Below, piece after piece: positions 17,368 through 26,473 of a stretch of 64,000 nucleotides of DNA. The stretch comes from Aurantimonas aggregata (lineage in GTDB: Bacteria > Pseudomonadota > Alphaproteobacteria > Rhizobiales > Rhizobiaceae): NCBI RefSeq assembly GCF_010500835.1, contig NZ_JAAAMJ010000014.1:54349-118348 (forward strand), in the 5' to 3' direction. The first letter of the stretch is position 1. Each line of letters starts with the position of its first letter. A program made the translations under genes and the position numbers. Under the pieces are notes generated by a model. The model ran no database searches. It had not been told where the DNA came from and was given only the letters and a program-made list of their open reading frames with translations.

Positions 17368-18600
17368 ATGACCGACGAAACCCCGTCCGGCCTGTCGCGC
17401 CGGTCCATGCTCAAGCTTGCCGCCGGCACCGCTGCCGGCGTTGCCCTGGCGGGCCAGGCCCAGGCCCAGCCGGAGAACCTGCCGACCATACCGGACGAGG
17501 CGACCGGTCGTCCCTTCCCGGAGGCCGAGCTGCAGATGCCGCTACCGCCAGGCGAGCGCCTCGGCTGGTGCGTCGTCGGGCTCGGCTCCTTCGCGCTGAA
17601 CCAGGTGATTCCGGCGATTGCCCGTTCGCAGACCGCCAGGCTCACGGCACTGGTTTCCGGCAATGCCGACAAGGCGGCCCGGGTCGCGGAGCATTACGGC
17701 GTGCCGGATGCCGCGATCTACGACTACGAGAATTTCGATGAGATCGCCGACAACGACGACATCGACGTCGTCTACATCGTGCTGCCGAACGGTCTGCACG
17801 CCGAATACACGATCCGCGCCTTCGAAGCCGGAAAGCACGTCATGTGCGAAAAGCCGATGGCGAACACCGTGGAGGAATGCCGGCAGATGATCGCCGCGTC
17901 CGAGCGGGCCGACAAGAAACTGATGATCGCCTATCGCGCGCATTTCGAACCGCATAACGAGCGCGCCCTGCAGATGAAAGAGGACGGGGAGTTCGGCGAC
18001 GTGAAGATGGTGCTCGCCAGCACCATGCGCACGCTGGACCTGTCGCGACCCCGCGACGAGTGGCGGGTCCTGCGCGACCTCGCCGGCGGCGGCTCGACCA
18101 TGGACATCGGCATCTACGCGCTGAACGGCGCGCTGTACTTCCTGGGCGAGACGCCGACCGCGCTGGTCGCATCCATCGCCAATCCGCCCGACGACGTGCG
18201 CTTCCGCGAGGTCGAGGACATGCTGACCGCACAGCTGACGTTCCCGTCCGGCGCGCTGGTCAACCTCGCCTCCGCCTATACGCTGAACGAGAACCGCATC
18301 CAGCTGCTCGGCACCGAAGGCACCGGCCTGCTCGACCCGGCGACGTCGTACAGCGGCAACGAACTGCGTCAAACCGGGCCTGACGTCGGCACCCGCATCG
18401 TGCCGGTATCGGAGCCGGCGGCGCGGCAGTTCACCGGCGAGATCGACCATCTGTCACGTGCCGTGATGGAGGATTTCGAGCCGAGGACCCCCGGCGCCAT
18501 GGGGCTGCGCGATGTCGGCCTGATCATGGCGATGTACGCGTCGGCGGAACGCAATGCCTGGGTGACGCTGAACCCCGACGGCACCATGGCCGAAGGCTGA
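17368..18600 (+). CDS. Tat-exported Gfo/Idh/MocA family oxidoreductase
   Basis: A 410-residue NAD(P)-dependent oxidoreductase with a twin-arginine signal (S-R-R-S-M-L-K-L-A-A-G, then A-Q-A-Q). The Rossmann domain starts V-V-G-L-G-S-F-A; E-K-P-M-A-N-T holds the conserved catalytic-region lysine. The C-terminal beta-sheet domain contains G-G-G-S-T-M-D-I-G-I-Y. A periplasmic member with tightly held cofactor, as in glucose-fructose oxidoreductase of Zymomonas, is the closest precedent. It sits between cobS and cobD with no link to cobalamin. The substrate is unknown. Confidence 0.85.
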   Translation: MTDETPSGLSRRSMLKLAAGTAAGVALAGQAQAQPENLPTIPDEATGRPFPEAELQMPLPPGERLGWCVVGLGSFALNQVIPAIARSQTARLTALVSGNADKAARVAEHYGVPDAAIYDYENFDEIADNDDIDVVYIVLPNGLHAEYTIRAFEAGKHVMCEKPMANTVEECRQMIAASERADKKLMIAYRAHFEPHNERALQMKEDGEFGDVKMVLASTMRTLDLSRPRDEWRVLRDLAGGGSTMDIGIYALNGALYFLGETPTALVASIANPPDDVRFREVEDMLTAQLTFPSGALVNLASAYTLNENRIQLLGTEGTGLLDPATSYSGNELRQTGPDVGTRIVPVSEPAARQFTGEIDHLSRAVMEDFEPRTPGAMGLRDVGLIMAMYASAERNAWVTLNPDGTMAEG

Positions 18601-18628
18601 TCGCCCGGCGAAGCCGGACGCCGCAGGA

Positions 18629-18653
18629 TGCATCGGCCGCGTGGGCCGATGCA
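18629..18653. terminator. Hairpin between the converging oxidoreductase gene and cobD
   Basis: TGCATCGGCC (18629-18638) and GGCCGATGCA (18644-18653) pair perfectly over 10 bases with a 5-base loop, lying 29 bases after one stop and 18 bases before the other. No T-run flanks it. It fits a shared bidirectional end. Confidence 0.5.
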
Positions 18654-18670
18654 CTGCCCCATGTCCAACG

Positions 18671-19645
18671 TTATGTGATCGCGGCGAACAGCAGAAGCGC
18701 GGTCGCGACCATCAACAGGCGGGACAGCCGATCGAACAGCGCTATGCCGGCCCTTATGTCGGCGCTCTCCGCCTCCCGCCGTCCCTGCGGGTTGAGCATC
18801 GGCGCCTCGACCATGATCTCGCCGTAGCGGCGCGGTCCGCCGAGCGACAGGCCGAGGGCGGCCGCCATTGCCGCTTCCGGCCAGCCGGCATTGGGCGAGC
18901 GGTGCGACGGCGCATCGCGGCGGGTGACGGCCCAGACTGTGCCGATCCCCGCCTTGCGACCCAGCCCCGCCGCCAGCGCGAACAGCAGGGCGGTGAGCCG
19001 CGCCGCCGGCCAGTTCACGACATCGTCCATCTTTGCCGCCGCCCAGCCAAAGGCGCGATGGCGCTCGCTCATGTGGCCGATCATGGAATCGGCGGTATTG
19101 ACCACCTTGTAGGCGATGAGCCCCGGCAGGCCGAGGACGAGGTACCAGAGGAGCGGCGCGACGATGCCGTCCGAGGCGTTCTCGGCGAGGCTCTCGATCG
19201 CCGCGCGGCTGACGCCGGCCGCATCCAGTTGCTCGGGGTCGCGCCCGACGATCATCGCCACCGCCCGGCGCCCGGCCGTGATCCCTTCCCCGTCCAGCGC
19301 GTCCGCCACGGCCCGCACGTGGTCGATCAGGCTCTTCTGCGCCAGGAAGATCGCCAGCACGACGGCTTCGAGCACCAGGCCGAGGGGGCCGGCCGCAGCG
19401 AACAAGGCCGCCAGCAGGAAGCCGGTGAGGAGTGCGCCGGTTACCAGCAGGGTAATCGCCAGCACGCCGCGCCGCCGCCGCGCGGTTTCGCCCAGCGCTT
19501 CCCGGTTGAGCCGCCGATCCAGCGTCCCGATGAGGTTGCCGATCAGCACCACCGGGTGCGGCAGGCGCCGCCACAGCCAGTCGGGATCGCCGACCAGCCG
19601 GTCGAGGACGAGGCCGATAACGGCAGCGGCCAGCCGGTCGATCAC
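18671..19645 (-). CDS. cobD: Adenosylcobinamide-phosphate synthase (CobD/CbiB)
   Basis: A 324-residue membrane protein that attaches aminopropanol (phosphate) to adenosylcobyric acid. D-R-L-V-G-D-P, H-P-V-V-L-I-G, S-L-A-E-N-A-S-D-G-I-V-A-P-L, K-V-V-N-T-A-D-S-M-I-G-H and A-M-A-A-A-L-G are family signatures. The start is a GTG at 19645 that overlaps the cobC stop (GTGA), so it is the last gene of the coupled set cobB-cobC-cobD. Confidence 0.95.
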   Translation of the reverse strand: MIDRLAAAVIGLVLDRLVGDPDWLWRRLPHPVVLIGNLIGTLDRRLNREALGETARRRRGVLAITLLVTGALLTGFLLAALFAAAGPLGLVLEAVVLAIFLAQKSLIDHVRAVADALDGEGITAGRRAVAMIVGRDPEQLDAAGVSRAAIESLAENASDGIVAPLLWYLVLGLPGLIAYKVVNTADSMIGHMSERHRAFGWAAAKMDDVVNWPAARLTALLFALAAGLGRKAGIGTVWAVTRRDAPSHRSPNAGWPEAAMAAALGLSLGGPRRYGEIMVEAPMLNPQGRREAESADIRAGIALFDRLSRLLMVATALLLFAAIT

Positions 19646-20667
19646 GCCGCGATCTCGCCGAGCGCTTCGTCCAGCGCCGCGCCGAGCCGCCGCGCCTCGG
19701 CTGTGTCCACGACATTGCCGATGCGCAGCCAGTCGGTGCGGTAGGCGAAAGGCCGCGTCAGGATCTGCCGGCGACAGAGCGCCGCAAACAGCGCTGCCGC
19801 GTCCGGGTGGCGGATCGTCTGGAAGAGGCGCGTGCCGCCGATGGGCGTCAGGCCGGCCGCCGCCAGCGTGACGGCCAGCAACCCGTGCTGGCGGTCAATC
19901 GCGGCCCGGACATCGGCGCAGAGCTTGGCGTCGCCCAGCCAGTCGGCGCCGACCGCCAGCGCCGGCCCGGACACGGCCCAGGCGCCGAGCTTGCCGCGCA
20001 GCGCATCGGCGAGCGTCGGCGTGGTCAGGGCGAAGCCCAGCCGCAGGCCCGCGAGGCCGAAGAACTTGCCGAAGGAGCGGTAGACCAGCAGCCCCGGCCG
20101 CCCGGTGGCCCCCGCGACGGAGCGCGCGGGATCGGCATCGGCGAAGGCCTCGTCGACGACGAGCAGCCCGCCCCGTGCCGCCAGCCGGTCCGCCAGCGCC
20201 AGCAGGTCCGCCGGTTCATGGGCTCGGCCATCCGGATTGTTCGGATTCACCACGACGACGATCGTGGCGTCGGCCGCGATGTCGCCCAGCGCGGTGATGC
20301 CTGCGACCGCATGGCCTGCCGTCTCGAACGCCGTCCGGTGCCCGGAATAGGTCGGCTCCAGGATGGCGACGCGGCTCCGGGGCAGCACCGACGGCAGCGC
20401 GGCGATCAGCGCCTGCGTCCCCGGCGCGGCGACGATGCCGGCTTGGGGCGGGGCGCCATAACAGACGCGCGCCGCCGCGATGGCGCCCGCCTCCAGCTCG
20501 GCTTCCGGCAGTCGCTGCCAGAGCGCCGGCGAAAGCGGCGGCAGCGGCGGCGGCGCCGGGTTTATGCCCGTCGACAGGTCCAGCCATTCGGCGCGCCGCC
20601 CGCCGAAGCTTGCGATCGCGGCGTCGAGCGCGCCGCCGTGGCGCAGTGCCGGGTCGAGCGCCGCCAT
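19642..20667 (-). CDS. cobC: Threonine-phosphate decarboxylase / cobalamin aminotransferase CobC
   Basis: A 341-residue PLP-dependent fold-type I enzyme. It makes (R)-1-amino-2-propanol phosphate from L-threonine phosphate, the linker that CobD attaches. D-L-S-T-G-I-N-P near the start is characteristic of CobC/CobD decarboxylases; A-P-G-T-Q-A-L-I, V-V-N-P-N-N-P-D-G-R and the PLP lysine in R-S-F-G-K-F-F-G-L-A-G-L-R follow. The ATG at 20667 overlaps the cobB stop; its own end overlaps cobD. Confidence 0.93.
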   Translation of the reverse strand: MAALDPALRHGGALDAAIASFGGRRAEWLDLSTGINPAPPPLPPLSPALWQRLPEAELEAGAIAAARVCYGAPPQAGIVAAPGTQALIAALPSVLPRSRVAILEPTYSGHRTAFETAGHAVAGITALGDIAADATIVVVVNPNNPDGRAHEPADLLALADRLAARGGLLVVDEAFADADPARSVAGATGRPGLLVYRSFGKFFGLAGLRLGFALTTPTLADALRGKLGAWAVSGPALAVGADWLGDAKLCADVRAAIDRQHGLLAVTLAAAGLTPIGGTRLFQTIRHPDAAALFAALCRRQILTRPFAYRTDWLRIGNVVDTAEARRLGAALDEALGEIAA

Positions 20668-21959
20668 CACGCCTCCCGGTCGATGACGTGGAGGAATGAG
20701 CCGCAGACGCTGCCCTTGCGCCGCCCGAACGCGCCAAGGTCGTCGCCCCGCGCGTCCTCGGCGGTGAACAGCGCCTCGCCCGGACCCTCCGAGACGATCG
20801 TCGCGTAGTGGAACTCGTGGCCCCGCAGCCGTCCGGGCCAGACGAACCCGTCCGACGCCTGCAGCCGCCGATAGCCGAGATGCAGGCGGCGCGTTGCAAA
20901 ACTGGTTTGGAGGGGCAGGAGATCCAGCATGGCGTGGCGCGTCCCGTCGCCGTCTTCGAGGCCGGCGCCGAGCACCATGTAGCCGCCGCACTCGCCATAG
21001 ATCCGGGTGCCGTGCGCGGCGGCCTTGCGCAGGCCCTGCCGAAACGTGCCGGCCGCGGCGAGCCGCCCGGCATGCAGCTCGGGATAGCCGCCCGGCAGGT
21101 AGATCGCGTCGGCGTCCGCGGCTGGCGCTTCGTCGGCCAATGGCGAGAAGGTGCTGATCGTGGCCCCGGCGCGGCGCCAGCCGTCGAGGAGATGCGGGTA
21201 GGCGAAGGCGAAGGCCTCGTCGCGGGCGACAGCGATGCACTGACCAAGCGGCGGAAGCGGTGCGGCAGCAGCTCCGCCGCCGCTTGCTGAAGGTGCCGCC
21301 AGCGCCGCCAGCGCATCGAGGTCGCAGCCGGATGCGACCCAGTCGGCCGCCCGCTCCAGGAACGCCGCCAGTGCCTCATGCTCGCCCGCCTGCACGAGCC
21401 CCAGATGCCGCTCCGGCAGCGCCAGCGCGGCAGCGCGCGGCAGGACGCCGAGGACCGGGATCGCCAGCGGCGCCAGCGCCTCGCGCAGCAGCGCCTCGTG
21501 CCGGTCCGAGCCGACCCGGTTGAGGATCAGCCCGGCGAGCGCGACATCCGGTCGATGCGTCGCGAAGCCGCGCACCAAAGCGGCGACGGAATGCGACTGC
21601 TTGGCGCAGTCGACGACGAGGACGACATTCAGGCCGAGCAGGACGGCGAGATCGGCGGCCGAGCCCGAGCCGTCGGCGGCGCCGTCGAAGAGGCCCATCA
21701 TCGCTTCGACGACGAAGGCCGGCGCCTCCCCTGCCTCCGCGGCCAGGTTGGCGACAAGTTCCGGCCGCATCGCCCAGGGATCGAGATTGACGCAGGCACG
21801 GCCGCTCGCCGCTGCATGGAAGGCCGGGTCGATATAGTCCGGCCCGGCCTTGGCGGACCGGACGGCCGCACCCTGCCGGCTGAGCGCCCGCAGCAGCGAC
21901 AGCGTCACCGTGGTCTTGCCGGCGCCTGATTGCGGCGCGGCGATCATCAGCCCCGTCAC
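20667..21959 (-). CDS. cobB: Cobyrinate a,c-diamide synthase
   Basis: A 430-residue ATP-dependent amidotransferase (CbiA/CobB) that amidates the a and c side chains of (hydrogeno)cobyrinate using glutamine. The N-terminal domain has the ATP loop A-P-Q-S-G-A-G-K-T-T. The C-terminal class I glutaminase-like domain has Y-G-E-C-G-G-Y-M-V-L-G with the catalytic Cys. The start is GTG at 21959 (ATG at 21947 is an alternative), 50 bases from the divergent cbiD. First gene of cobB-cobC-cobD. Confidence 0.94.
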   Translation of the reverse strand: MTGLMIAAPQSGAGKTTVTLSLLRALSRQGAAVRSAKAGPDYIDPAFHAAASGRACVNLDPWAMRPELVANLAAEAGEAPAFVVEAMMGLFDGAADGSGSAADLAVLLGLNVVLVVDCAKQSHSVAALVRGFATHRPDVALAGLILNRVGSDRHEALLREALAPLAIPVLGVLPRAAALALPERHLGLVQAGEHEALAAFLERAADWVASGCDLDALAALAAPSASGGGAAAAPLPPLGQCIAVARDEAFAFAYPHLLDGWRRAGATISTFSPLADEAPAADADAIYLPGGYPELHAGRLAAAGTFRQGLRKAAAHGTRIYGECGGYMVLGAGLEDGDGTRHAMLDLLPLQTSFATRRLHLGYRRLQASDGFVWPGRLRGHEFHYATIVSEGPGEALFTAEDARGDDLGAFGRRKGSVCGSFLHVIDREA

Positions 21960-22009
21960 GATCGGGCTCCCTGCTTTGCGGCCGTCGGGGCGCGGCCTAT
22001 AAGCCTGCC

Positions 22010-23134
22010 ATGAACGTCAGGCGCGGCGAGGACAAGAGTGACGATGCGGCGGCGGACCGGCCGCTTCGCCGCGGCTGGACGACGGGCGCCTGCGCGACCG
22101 CCGCGACCAAGGCGGCGCTGACGGCCCTGTTCACCGGCGAGTTCCCCGACCCGGTGGGCATCACTCTGCCGAAGGGCGAGACGCCCGCCTTCGCGCTGAA
22201 CCGCCAGGCGCTCGGCGGCGGCACCGCCATGGCGACGATTATCAAGGATGCCGGCGACGATCCGGACGTGACGCATCGGGCCGAGATCGTCGCGACGGTG
22301 CGCTTCGGCGCGCCGGGCACGGGGCTCGTCTTTCGCGCCGGCGAAGGCGTCGGCACGGTGACGCTCGCCGGCCTGCCGCTGCCGCCGGGCGAGCCGGCGA
22401 TCAACCCGGTGCCGCGCCGGATGATCGGCGACGTCGTCGCGGCGCTCTGCGCGGCGCATGGAAGGGCCGCCGACGTCTTGGTGGAGATCGGCGTCACCGG
22501 CGGCGCGGCGCTGGCGGAAAAGACCTGGAACCCCCGCCTCGGCATCGTCGGCGGCCTGTCGATCCTCGGCACGACCGGCATCGTCCATCCGTTCTCCTGC
22601 GCCGCGTGGATCCACTCGATCCACCGCGGCGTCGACGTGGCGAGCGCTGCGGGGCTTTCCCACGTCGTCGGCGCCACCGGCTCGACCAGCGAAGCGGCGG
22701 CCCGCGCGCTCTATCCGGACCTGCCCGAGATCGCCTGGCTCGACATGGGCGACTTCGCCGGGGGCCTGCTCAAATATCTGCGCGCCCATCCGGTCGACCG
22801 CCTCACCATCGCCGGCGGCTTCGCCAAGCTGACCAAGCTGGCGCAGGGGGCGATGGACCTGCATTCCGGCCGCAGCCAGGTCGACCTCGCCTTTCTCGCC
22901 GACCTCGTCGCCGCAGCCGCGCCCGAACGCGCGGAGGCGCTGCGCCCCAAGATCCTCGCTGCCAACACCGCCAAGGCCGTGCTCGACCTTGCCCGCGCGG
23001 AGGGGATCGACCTTGCCGCGCCGGTGGCGCAAGCGGCCCGCCGGGCGGCGCTGGAGATCCTGCGCGGCGCGCCGGTCGGCGTCGAGATTCTGGTCGTCGA
23101 CCGCGACGGAGGCGTGCTTGCCCGGGTCGGCTGA
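22010..23134 (+). CDS. cbiD: Cobalt-precorrin-5B (C1)-methyltransferase CbiD
   Basis: A 374-residue enzyme that methylates C1 of the corrin ring with S-adenosylmethionine, normally in the early-cobalt route, where it replaces CobF. R-R-G-W-T-T-G-A-C-A-T-A-A-T-K-A-A is the CbiD signature; K-D-A-G-D-D-P-D-V-T-H, I-N-P-V-P-R-R-M-I and G-I-V-G-G-L-S-I-L-G-T-T-G-I-V follow. It is divergent from cobB and its end overlaps cobK by 17 bases. Confidence 0.95.
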   Translation: MNVRRGEDKSDDAAADRPLRRGWTTGACATAATKAALTALFTGEFPDPVGITLPKGETPAFALNRQALGGGTAMATIIKDAGDDPDVTHRAEIVATVRFGAPGTGLVFRAGEGVGTVTLAGLPLPPGEPAINPVPRRMIGDVVAALCAAHGRAADVLVEIGVTGGAALAEKTWNPRLGIVGGLSILGTTGIVHPFSCAAWIHSIHRGVDVASAAGLSHVVGATGSTSEAAARALYPDLPEIAWLDMGDFAGGLLKYLRAHPVDRLTIAGGFAKLTKLAQGAMDLHSGRSQVDLAFLADLVAAAAPERAEALRPKILAANTAKAVLDLARAEGIDLAAPVAQAARRAALEILRGAPVGVEILVVDRDGGVLARVG

Positions 23135-23864
23135 GACCTTCCTGGTGCTGGGCGGCACCGCCGAGGCCAACAAGCTCATCGCGGCGCTGCGCGCGGCGCG
23201 GCCGGACGCGCGGATCATCCTGTCGCTCGCAGGGCGCACAACCACCCCGGTGCTCCCGGCCGATTGCGAAGTTCGGGTCGGCGGCTTCGGCGGCAGCGAT
23301 GGCCTGGCGGCATATCTGCGCCAGGAGGGCGTGACCTGCCTCCTCGACGCGACCCACCCCTTCGCTGCCGGAATCAGCCGCAATGCCGCCCGCGCGGCGG
23401 ACGCCACCGGCACGCGCCGCATCGCGCTGGTGCGCCCGCCCTGGGTCGCCCAAGACGGCGACCGCTGGACATCCGTCGCCTGCCTCGCCGGCGCGCGCGA
23501 TGCCTTGCCGGCCAATGCACGGCCGTTCCTGGCACTGGGTCGCCAGCATCTGGCGCCGTTCGCGGCGCGGCCGGATCTCAAGCCCGTCGTCCGGATGATC
23601 GAGGCGCCGGTGCCGCCGCTGCCCTTCCCGGCCGAGATCGTGTTGGCGCGGCCCTCGGCGGACGTCGCGGACGAAGCCGCGCTGCTGGCCCGGCTCGCCG
23701 TCACCCATCTCGTCTGCCGCAATTCCGGCGGCAGCGCCTCCTTCGCCAAGATCGCGGCGGCGCGGGAGCTCGGCCTGTCCGTGATCATGATCGACCGCCC
23801 GCCGGAGCCTCCGCCGCCGGTCGTCCGCTCGGTGGAGGAAATCATCGCCGCCATCGCGCCTTGA
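23118..23864 (+). CDS. cobK: Precorrin-6A reductase CobK/CbiJ
   Basis: A 248-residue reductase that uses NAD(P)H to reduce (cobalt-)precorrin-6A to 6B. L-V-L-G-G-T-A-E-A-N-K-L near the start, D-A-T-H-P-F-A-A-G-I-S-R-N-A, R-P-P-W and L-V-C-R-N-S-G-G are family hallmarks. The frame has no ATG at the right place; TTG at 23118 puts the first strand of the Rossmann-like domain at residue 8 and overlaps cbiD, implying coupling. It converges with cobM, six bases apart. Confidence 0.92.
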   Translation: MPGSAETFLVLGGTAEANKLIAALRAARPDARIILSLAGRTTTPVLPADCEVRVGGFGGSDGLAAYLRQEGVTCLLDATHPFAAGISRNAARAADATGTRRIALVRPPWVAQDGDRWTSVACLAGARDALPANARPFLALGRQHLAPFAARPDLKPVVRMIEAPVPPLPFPAEIVLARPSADVADEAALLARLAVTHLVCRNSGGSASFAKIAAARELGLSVIMIDRPPEPPPPVVRSVEEIIAAIAP

Positions 23865-23870
23865 GCCGCC

Positions 23871-24647
23871 TCAGACCGCCGCCTTGCGCTTCGGCCGCAG
23901 CAGATGCACCTGCGTCGCGTCATAGAGGTGGGAATCCACGAAATCCTCCGCCCCCAGCGCCCGCCCGACGAAGATCAGCGCGGTGCGCGTCAGCTTGGCC
24001 TCGCGGGCTTTCGTATGGATGTCGGCGAGCGTGCCGTGGATGAAGGCCTCGTCCGGCCAGCCGACCCGGTAGGCGACGATCGCCGGGCAGTCCGGCCCGT
24101 AGGCCGGCAGCGGCAGGAGCTCGCGCTGGATGTGCGGGATGTTGCGGACCGACAGGTGGATGGCGAGCGTCGCGCCGCTCTGGCCGAGCGTCGAGAGTTC
24201 CTCGCCCTCCGGCATGCGCGAGGATTTCATCGCGGTGCGCGTCAGGATCACCGTCTGGCAGATCTCGGGGACGGTCAGTTCCTTCTGCAGCGCCGCGGCA
24301 GCCGCCGCGAAGGCCGGCACGCCCGGCGTCACGTCGAAGGGGATGCCCAGTGCCCTCAGCCGTCGCATCTGCTCGGCGACGGCGCCATAGAGCGAGGGAT
24401 CGCCCGAATGCACCCGCGCGACGTCCTGGCCGGCGGCATGCGCGCTTTCCATCTCGGCGATGATCTCGTCGAGATTCATCGGCGCGGTATCGAGCACGCG
24501 GGCGCCTGCGGGCGCCGCCTTCACCACCTCTTCCGGCACCAGCGACCCGGCATAGAGGCAGACCGGGCAGGCCTCGATCAGCCGCAGCCCGCGCACGGTG
24601 ATCAGATCCGGCGCGCCGGGGCCGGCGCCGATGAAATGGACGGTCAT
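23871..24647 (-). CDS. cobM: Precorrin-4 C11-methyltransferase
   Basis: A 258-residue SAM-dependent tetrapyrrole methylase (CobM/CbiF). M-T-V-H-F-I-G-A-G-P-G-A-P-D-L-I-T-V-R-G starts the domain. C-L-Y-A-G-S-L-V, H-S-G-D-P-S-L-Y-G and T-P-G-V-P-A-F-A-A-A-A-A-A-L form the SAM and substrate pockets. It is the last gene of the minus-strand operon cbiX-cobH-cobL-cobI-cobJ-cobM, and its ATG overlaps the cobJ stop. Confidence 0.95.
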   Translation of the reverse strand: MTVHFIGAGPGAPDLITVRGLRLIEACPVCLYAGSLVPEEVVKAAPAGARVLDTAPMNLDEIIAEMESAHAAGQDVARVHSGDPSLYGAVAEQMRRLRALGIPFDVTPGVPAFAAAAAALQKELTVPEICQTVILTRTAMKSSRMPEGEELSTLGQSGATLAIHLSVRNIPHIQRELLPLPAYGPDCPAIVAYRVGWPDEAFIHGTLADIHTKAREAKLTRTALIFVGRALGAEDFVDSHLYDATQVHLLRPKRKAAV

Positions 24648-26473
24648 GCGGTTTCTCCCTTGCTTCCACCTGCCATCCCCGTCCCGGCCTTGCCCGCATA
24701 GCCGCGCGGCGTATAGGCCCAGGCCTTGCCGTCGCCGGTGGTGAAGCACCGGCTTTCCGACGAGCCGATGATCACCACGGTCAGCATGTCGACATCGTCG
24801 ACGTCGAGTTCGGCGAGCGTCACGATCCGCACGCGCTCACCCGGACGGCCGAGATTGGTGGCGAGGATCACCGGGGTCCCGGGCGGGCGGTGCTTCAGCA
24901 GCTCGTCGCGGGCGAAGGCCAGCTGGGTGCGGCGCTTGCGCGAGACAGGGTTGTAGAAGGCGATGACGAAGTCCGCCTCCGCCGCGGCGCGGACGCGGGT
25001 CTGGATGTCCGCCCAGGGCGTCAAAAGGTCGGACAGCGAGATGGTGCAGAAATCGTGGCCGAGCGGCGCGCCGGCGCGGGCGGCGGCCGCCTGCAGCGCC
25101 GAGATGCCGGGCGAGACGACGATCTCGGCGCGCCTTGCGCCGTCGGCGAGGCCTCCCTTCTCGAGAAGCTCGAAGACCAGCGTCGCCATGGCGTAAATGC
25201 CGGCATCGCCCGAGCAGATCAGCGCGACCCTCTTGCCTTCGCCGGCCAGAAGCATCGCGTGGCGCACCCGCGTTTCCTCCTCGCCGAGCGCGAAATCATG
25301 CCGCGTCTTGCCGTCGGCCAGAGGACCCAAGAGGTCCAGATAAAGCGAGTAGCCGACGAGGTCGGTGGCCTCCGCCACCATGCGGCTGACCTCCGGCGAG
25401 CGCCATTCGGCGCCGCCCGGTCCGATGCCGACGACGAAGAGCGTGCCGCGCGCGCGGCCGATCCTTGCGGCGTCGACCGGATGCGGCGCTTCACCCAAAG
25501 CTGCCGTGACGCGGCGGCTCTTGCGCTTGGCAAGGCGCAGCCGGCCTTCGGCGCCCACGGCCGCCAACGCCGCGCCCTCGGCGACGCCATGGCATCCGGT
25601 CTCGGCAAAGACGATCTCGGAGGGCGTTTCGAGGCGCGGGGCCTCGGCCTCCAGCGCGGACGCGGCGAAGAACCGCGCCGGGACGCCGAAATGCGCGGCG
25701 ACCGCATGCACGGCCGGCTCGTCCGCCTTGAGGTCGATGGAGACGACGCAGGCGAGCGCCAAGGGGCTCACGCCGGCTTCCACCAGCGTCGCCTCGGAGA
25801 GCGCGATCGCCTCGTCCACCGGCGCGCCGCGCTCGCTCCCGATGCCGAGCACGAGGTTCTGCGGCCGGTAGAGCAACTCGCCGGGGTTCGGTGCGCGGAC
25901 GGCGTCAGTGACCGTCAGCAGCACATCGCCGTCGGCGGCGAAGTTCAGCCGCGCGGCCTCCAGCCAGGGCGCCGATCCGGCGAGCCGCGCCGTGCCGCCG
26001 GCGACCAGCTCGGCCATGGCAGACTTGGCGAAGTCCGGGTTCTCCAGCCGCCAACCCGGCGGCGGCGCGTCCAGCGCGACGCCGAAGCGCAAATCGCCGG
26101 CGGTGGTGATGGCCGCCGCCGTGCCCAGCGCCGCCGCGATAGCCCGGGCGAGATCGTTGGCGCCATGGTGGCCACCGAGCAGCGGCACGACGGCCGAGCC
26201 ATCCTCGGCGACGGCGACGACCGGCGGCTCGCGATGCTTGTCGGCGAGGAGCGGCGCCAGCATGCGCACCAGCGCGCCCGTCGCCATCAGTGCGACGATC
26301 GGCCGGCCTTCCGTGTAGAGCGCCTGCAGATGCGTCGCTGCGCTGTCGAAGCTGACGGCGACGTCGGCGCAGCGGGCGCTGGCGCCATGGATCGTGCCGC
26401 CGGTGGCGGCGGCGATCCGCGCGGCGACGGGACGCGCGGAATCGGAGAGGATGACGATGGCCGGCTTGGTCAT
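24644..26473 (-). CDS. cobJ: CbiG-CobJ fusion: cobalt-precorrin-5A hydrolase plus precorrin-3B C17-methyltransferase
   Basis: A 609-residue two-enzyme protein. Residues 1-200 match CbiG (G-G-H-H-G-A-N-D-L-A-R at 100-110, then I-T-T-A) including its variable middle. Residues 207-325 match the CobE/CbiG C-terminal domain (L-V-L-G-I-G-S-E-R-G, E-T-G-C-H-G-V-A-E-G). Residues 344-609 are the CobJ/CbiH methylase (F-V-V-G-I-G-P-G-G, V-G-Y-S-L-Y-L-D-L, C-S-G-D-A-G-I-Y-A-M, F-Y-N-P-V-S). CbiG opens the ring lactone and releases the C20 unit, so both ring-contraction steps sit in one chain. The last 25 residues are polar. It overlaps cobM at its end and abuts cobI. Confidence 0.92.
   Translation of the reverse strand: MTKPAIVILSDSARPVAARIAAATGGTIHGASARCADVAVSFDSAATHLQALYTEGRPIVALMATGALVRMLAPLLADKHREPPVVAVAEDGSAVVPLLGGHHGANDLARAIAAALGTAAAITTAGDLRFGVALDAPPPGWRLENPDFAKSAMAELVAGGTARLAGSAPWLEAARLNFAADGDVLLTVTDAVRAPNPGELLYRPQNLVLGIGSERGAPVDEAIALSEATLVEAGVSPLALACVVSIDLKADEPAVHAVAAHFGVPARFFAASALEAEAPRLETPSEIVFAETGCHGVAEGAALAAVGAEGRLRLAKRKSRRVTAALGEAPHPVDAARIGRARGTLFVVGIGPGGAEWRSPEVSRMVAEATDLVGYSLYLDLLGPLADGKTRHDFALGEEETRVRHAMLLAGEGKRVALICSGDAGIYAMATLVFELLEKGGLADGARRAEIVVSPGISALQAAAARAGAPLGHDFCTISLSDLLTPWADIQTRVRAAAEADFVIAFYNPVSRKRRTQLAFARDELLKHRPPGTPVILATNLGRPGERVRIVTLAELDVDDVDMLTVVIIGSSESRCFTTGDGKAWAYTPRGYAGKAGTGMAGGSKGETA

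Noticed and set aside
21960..22009. Cobalamin riboswitch between cobB and cbiD
   Set aside because: Only 50 bases separate the two divergent starts, too little for the element, and no riboswitch motif is visible.
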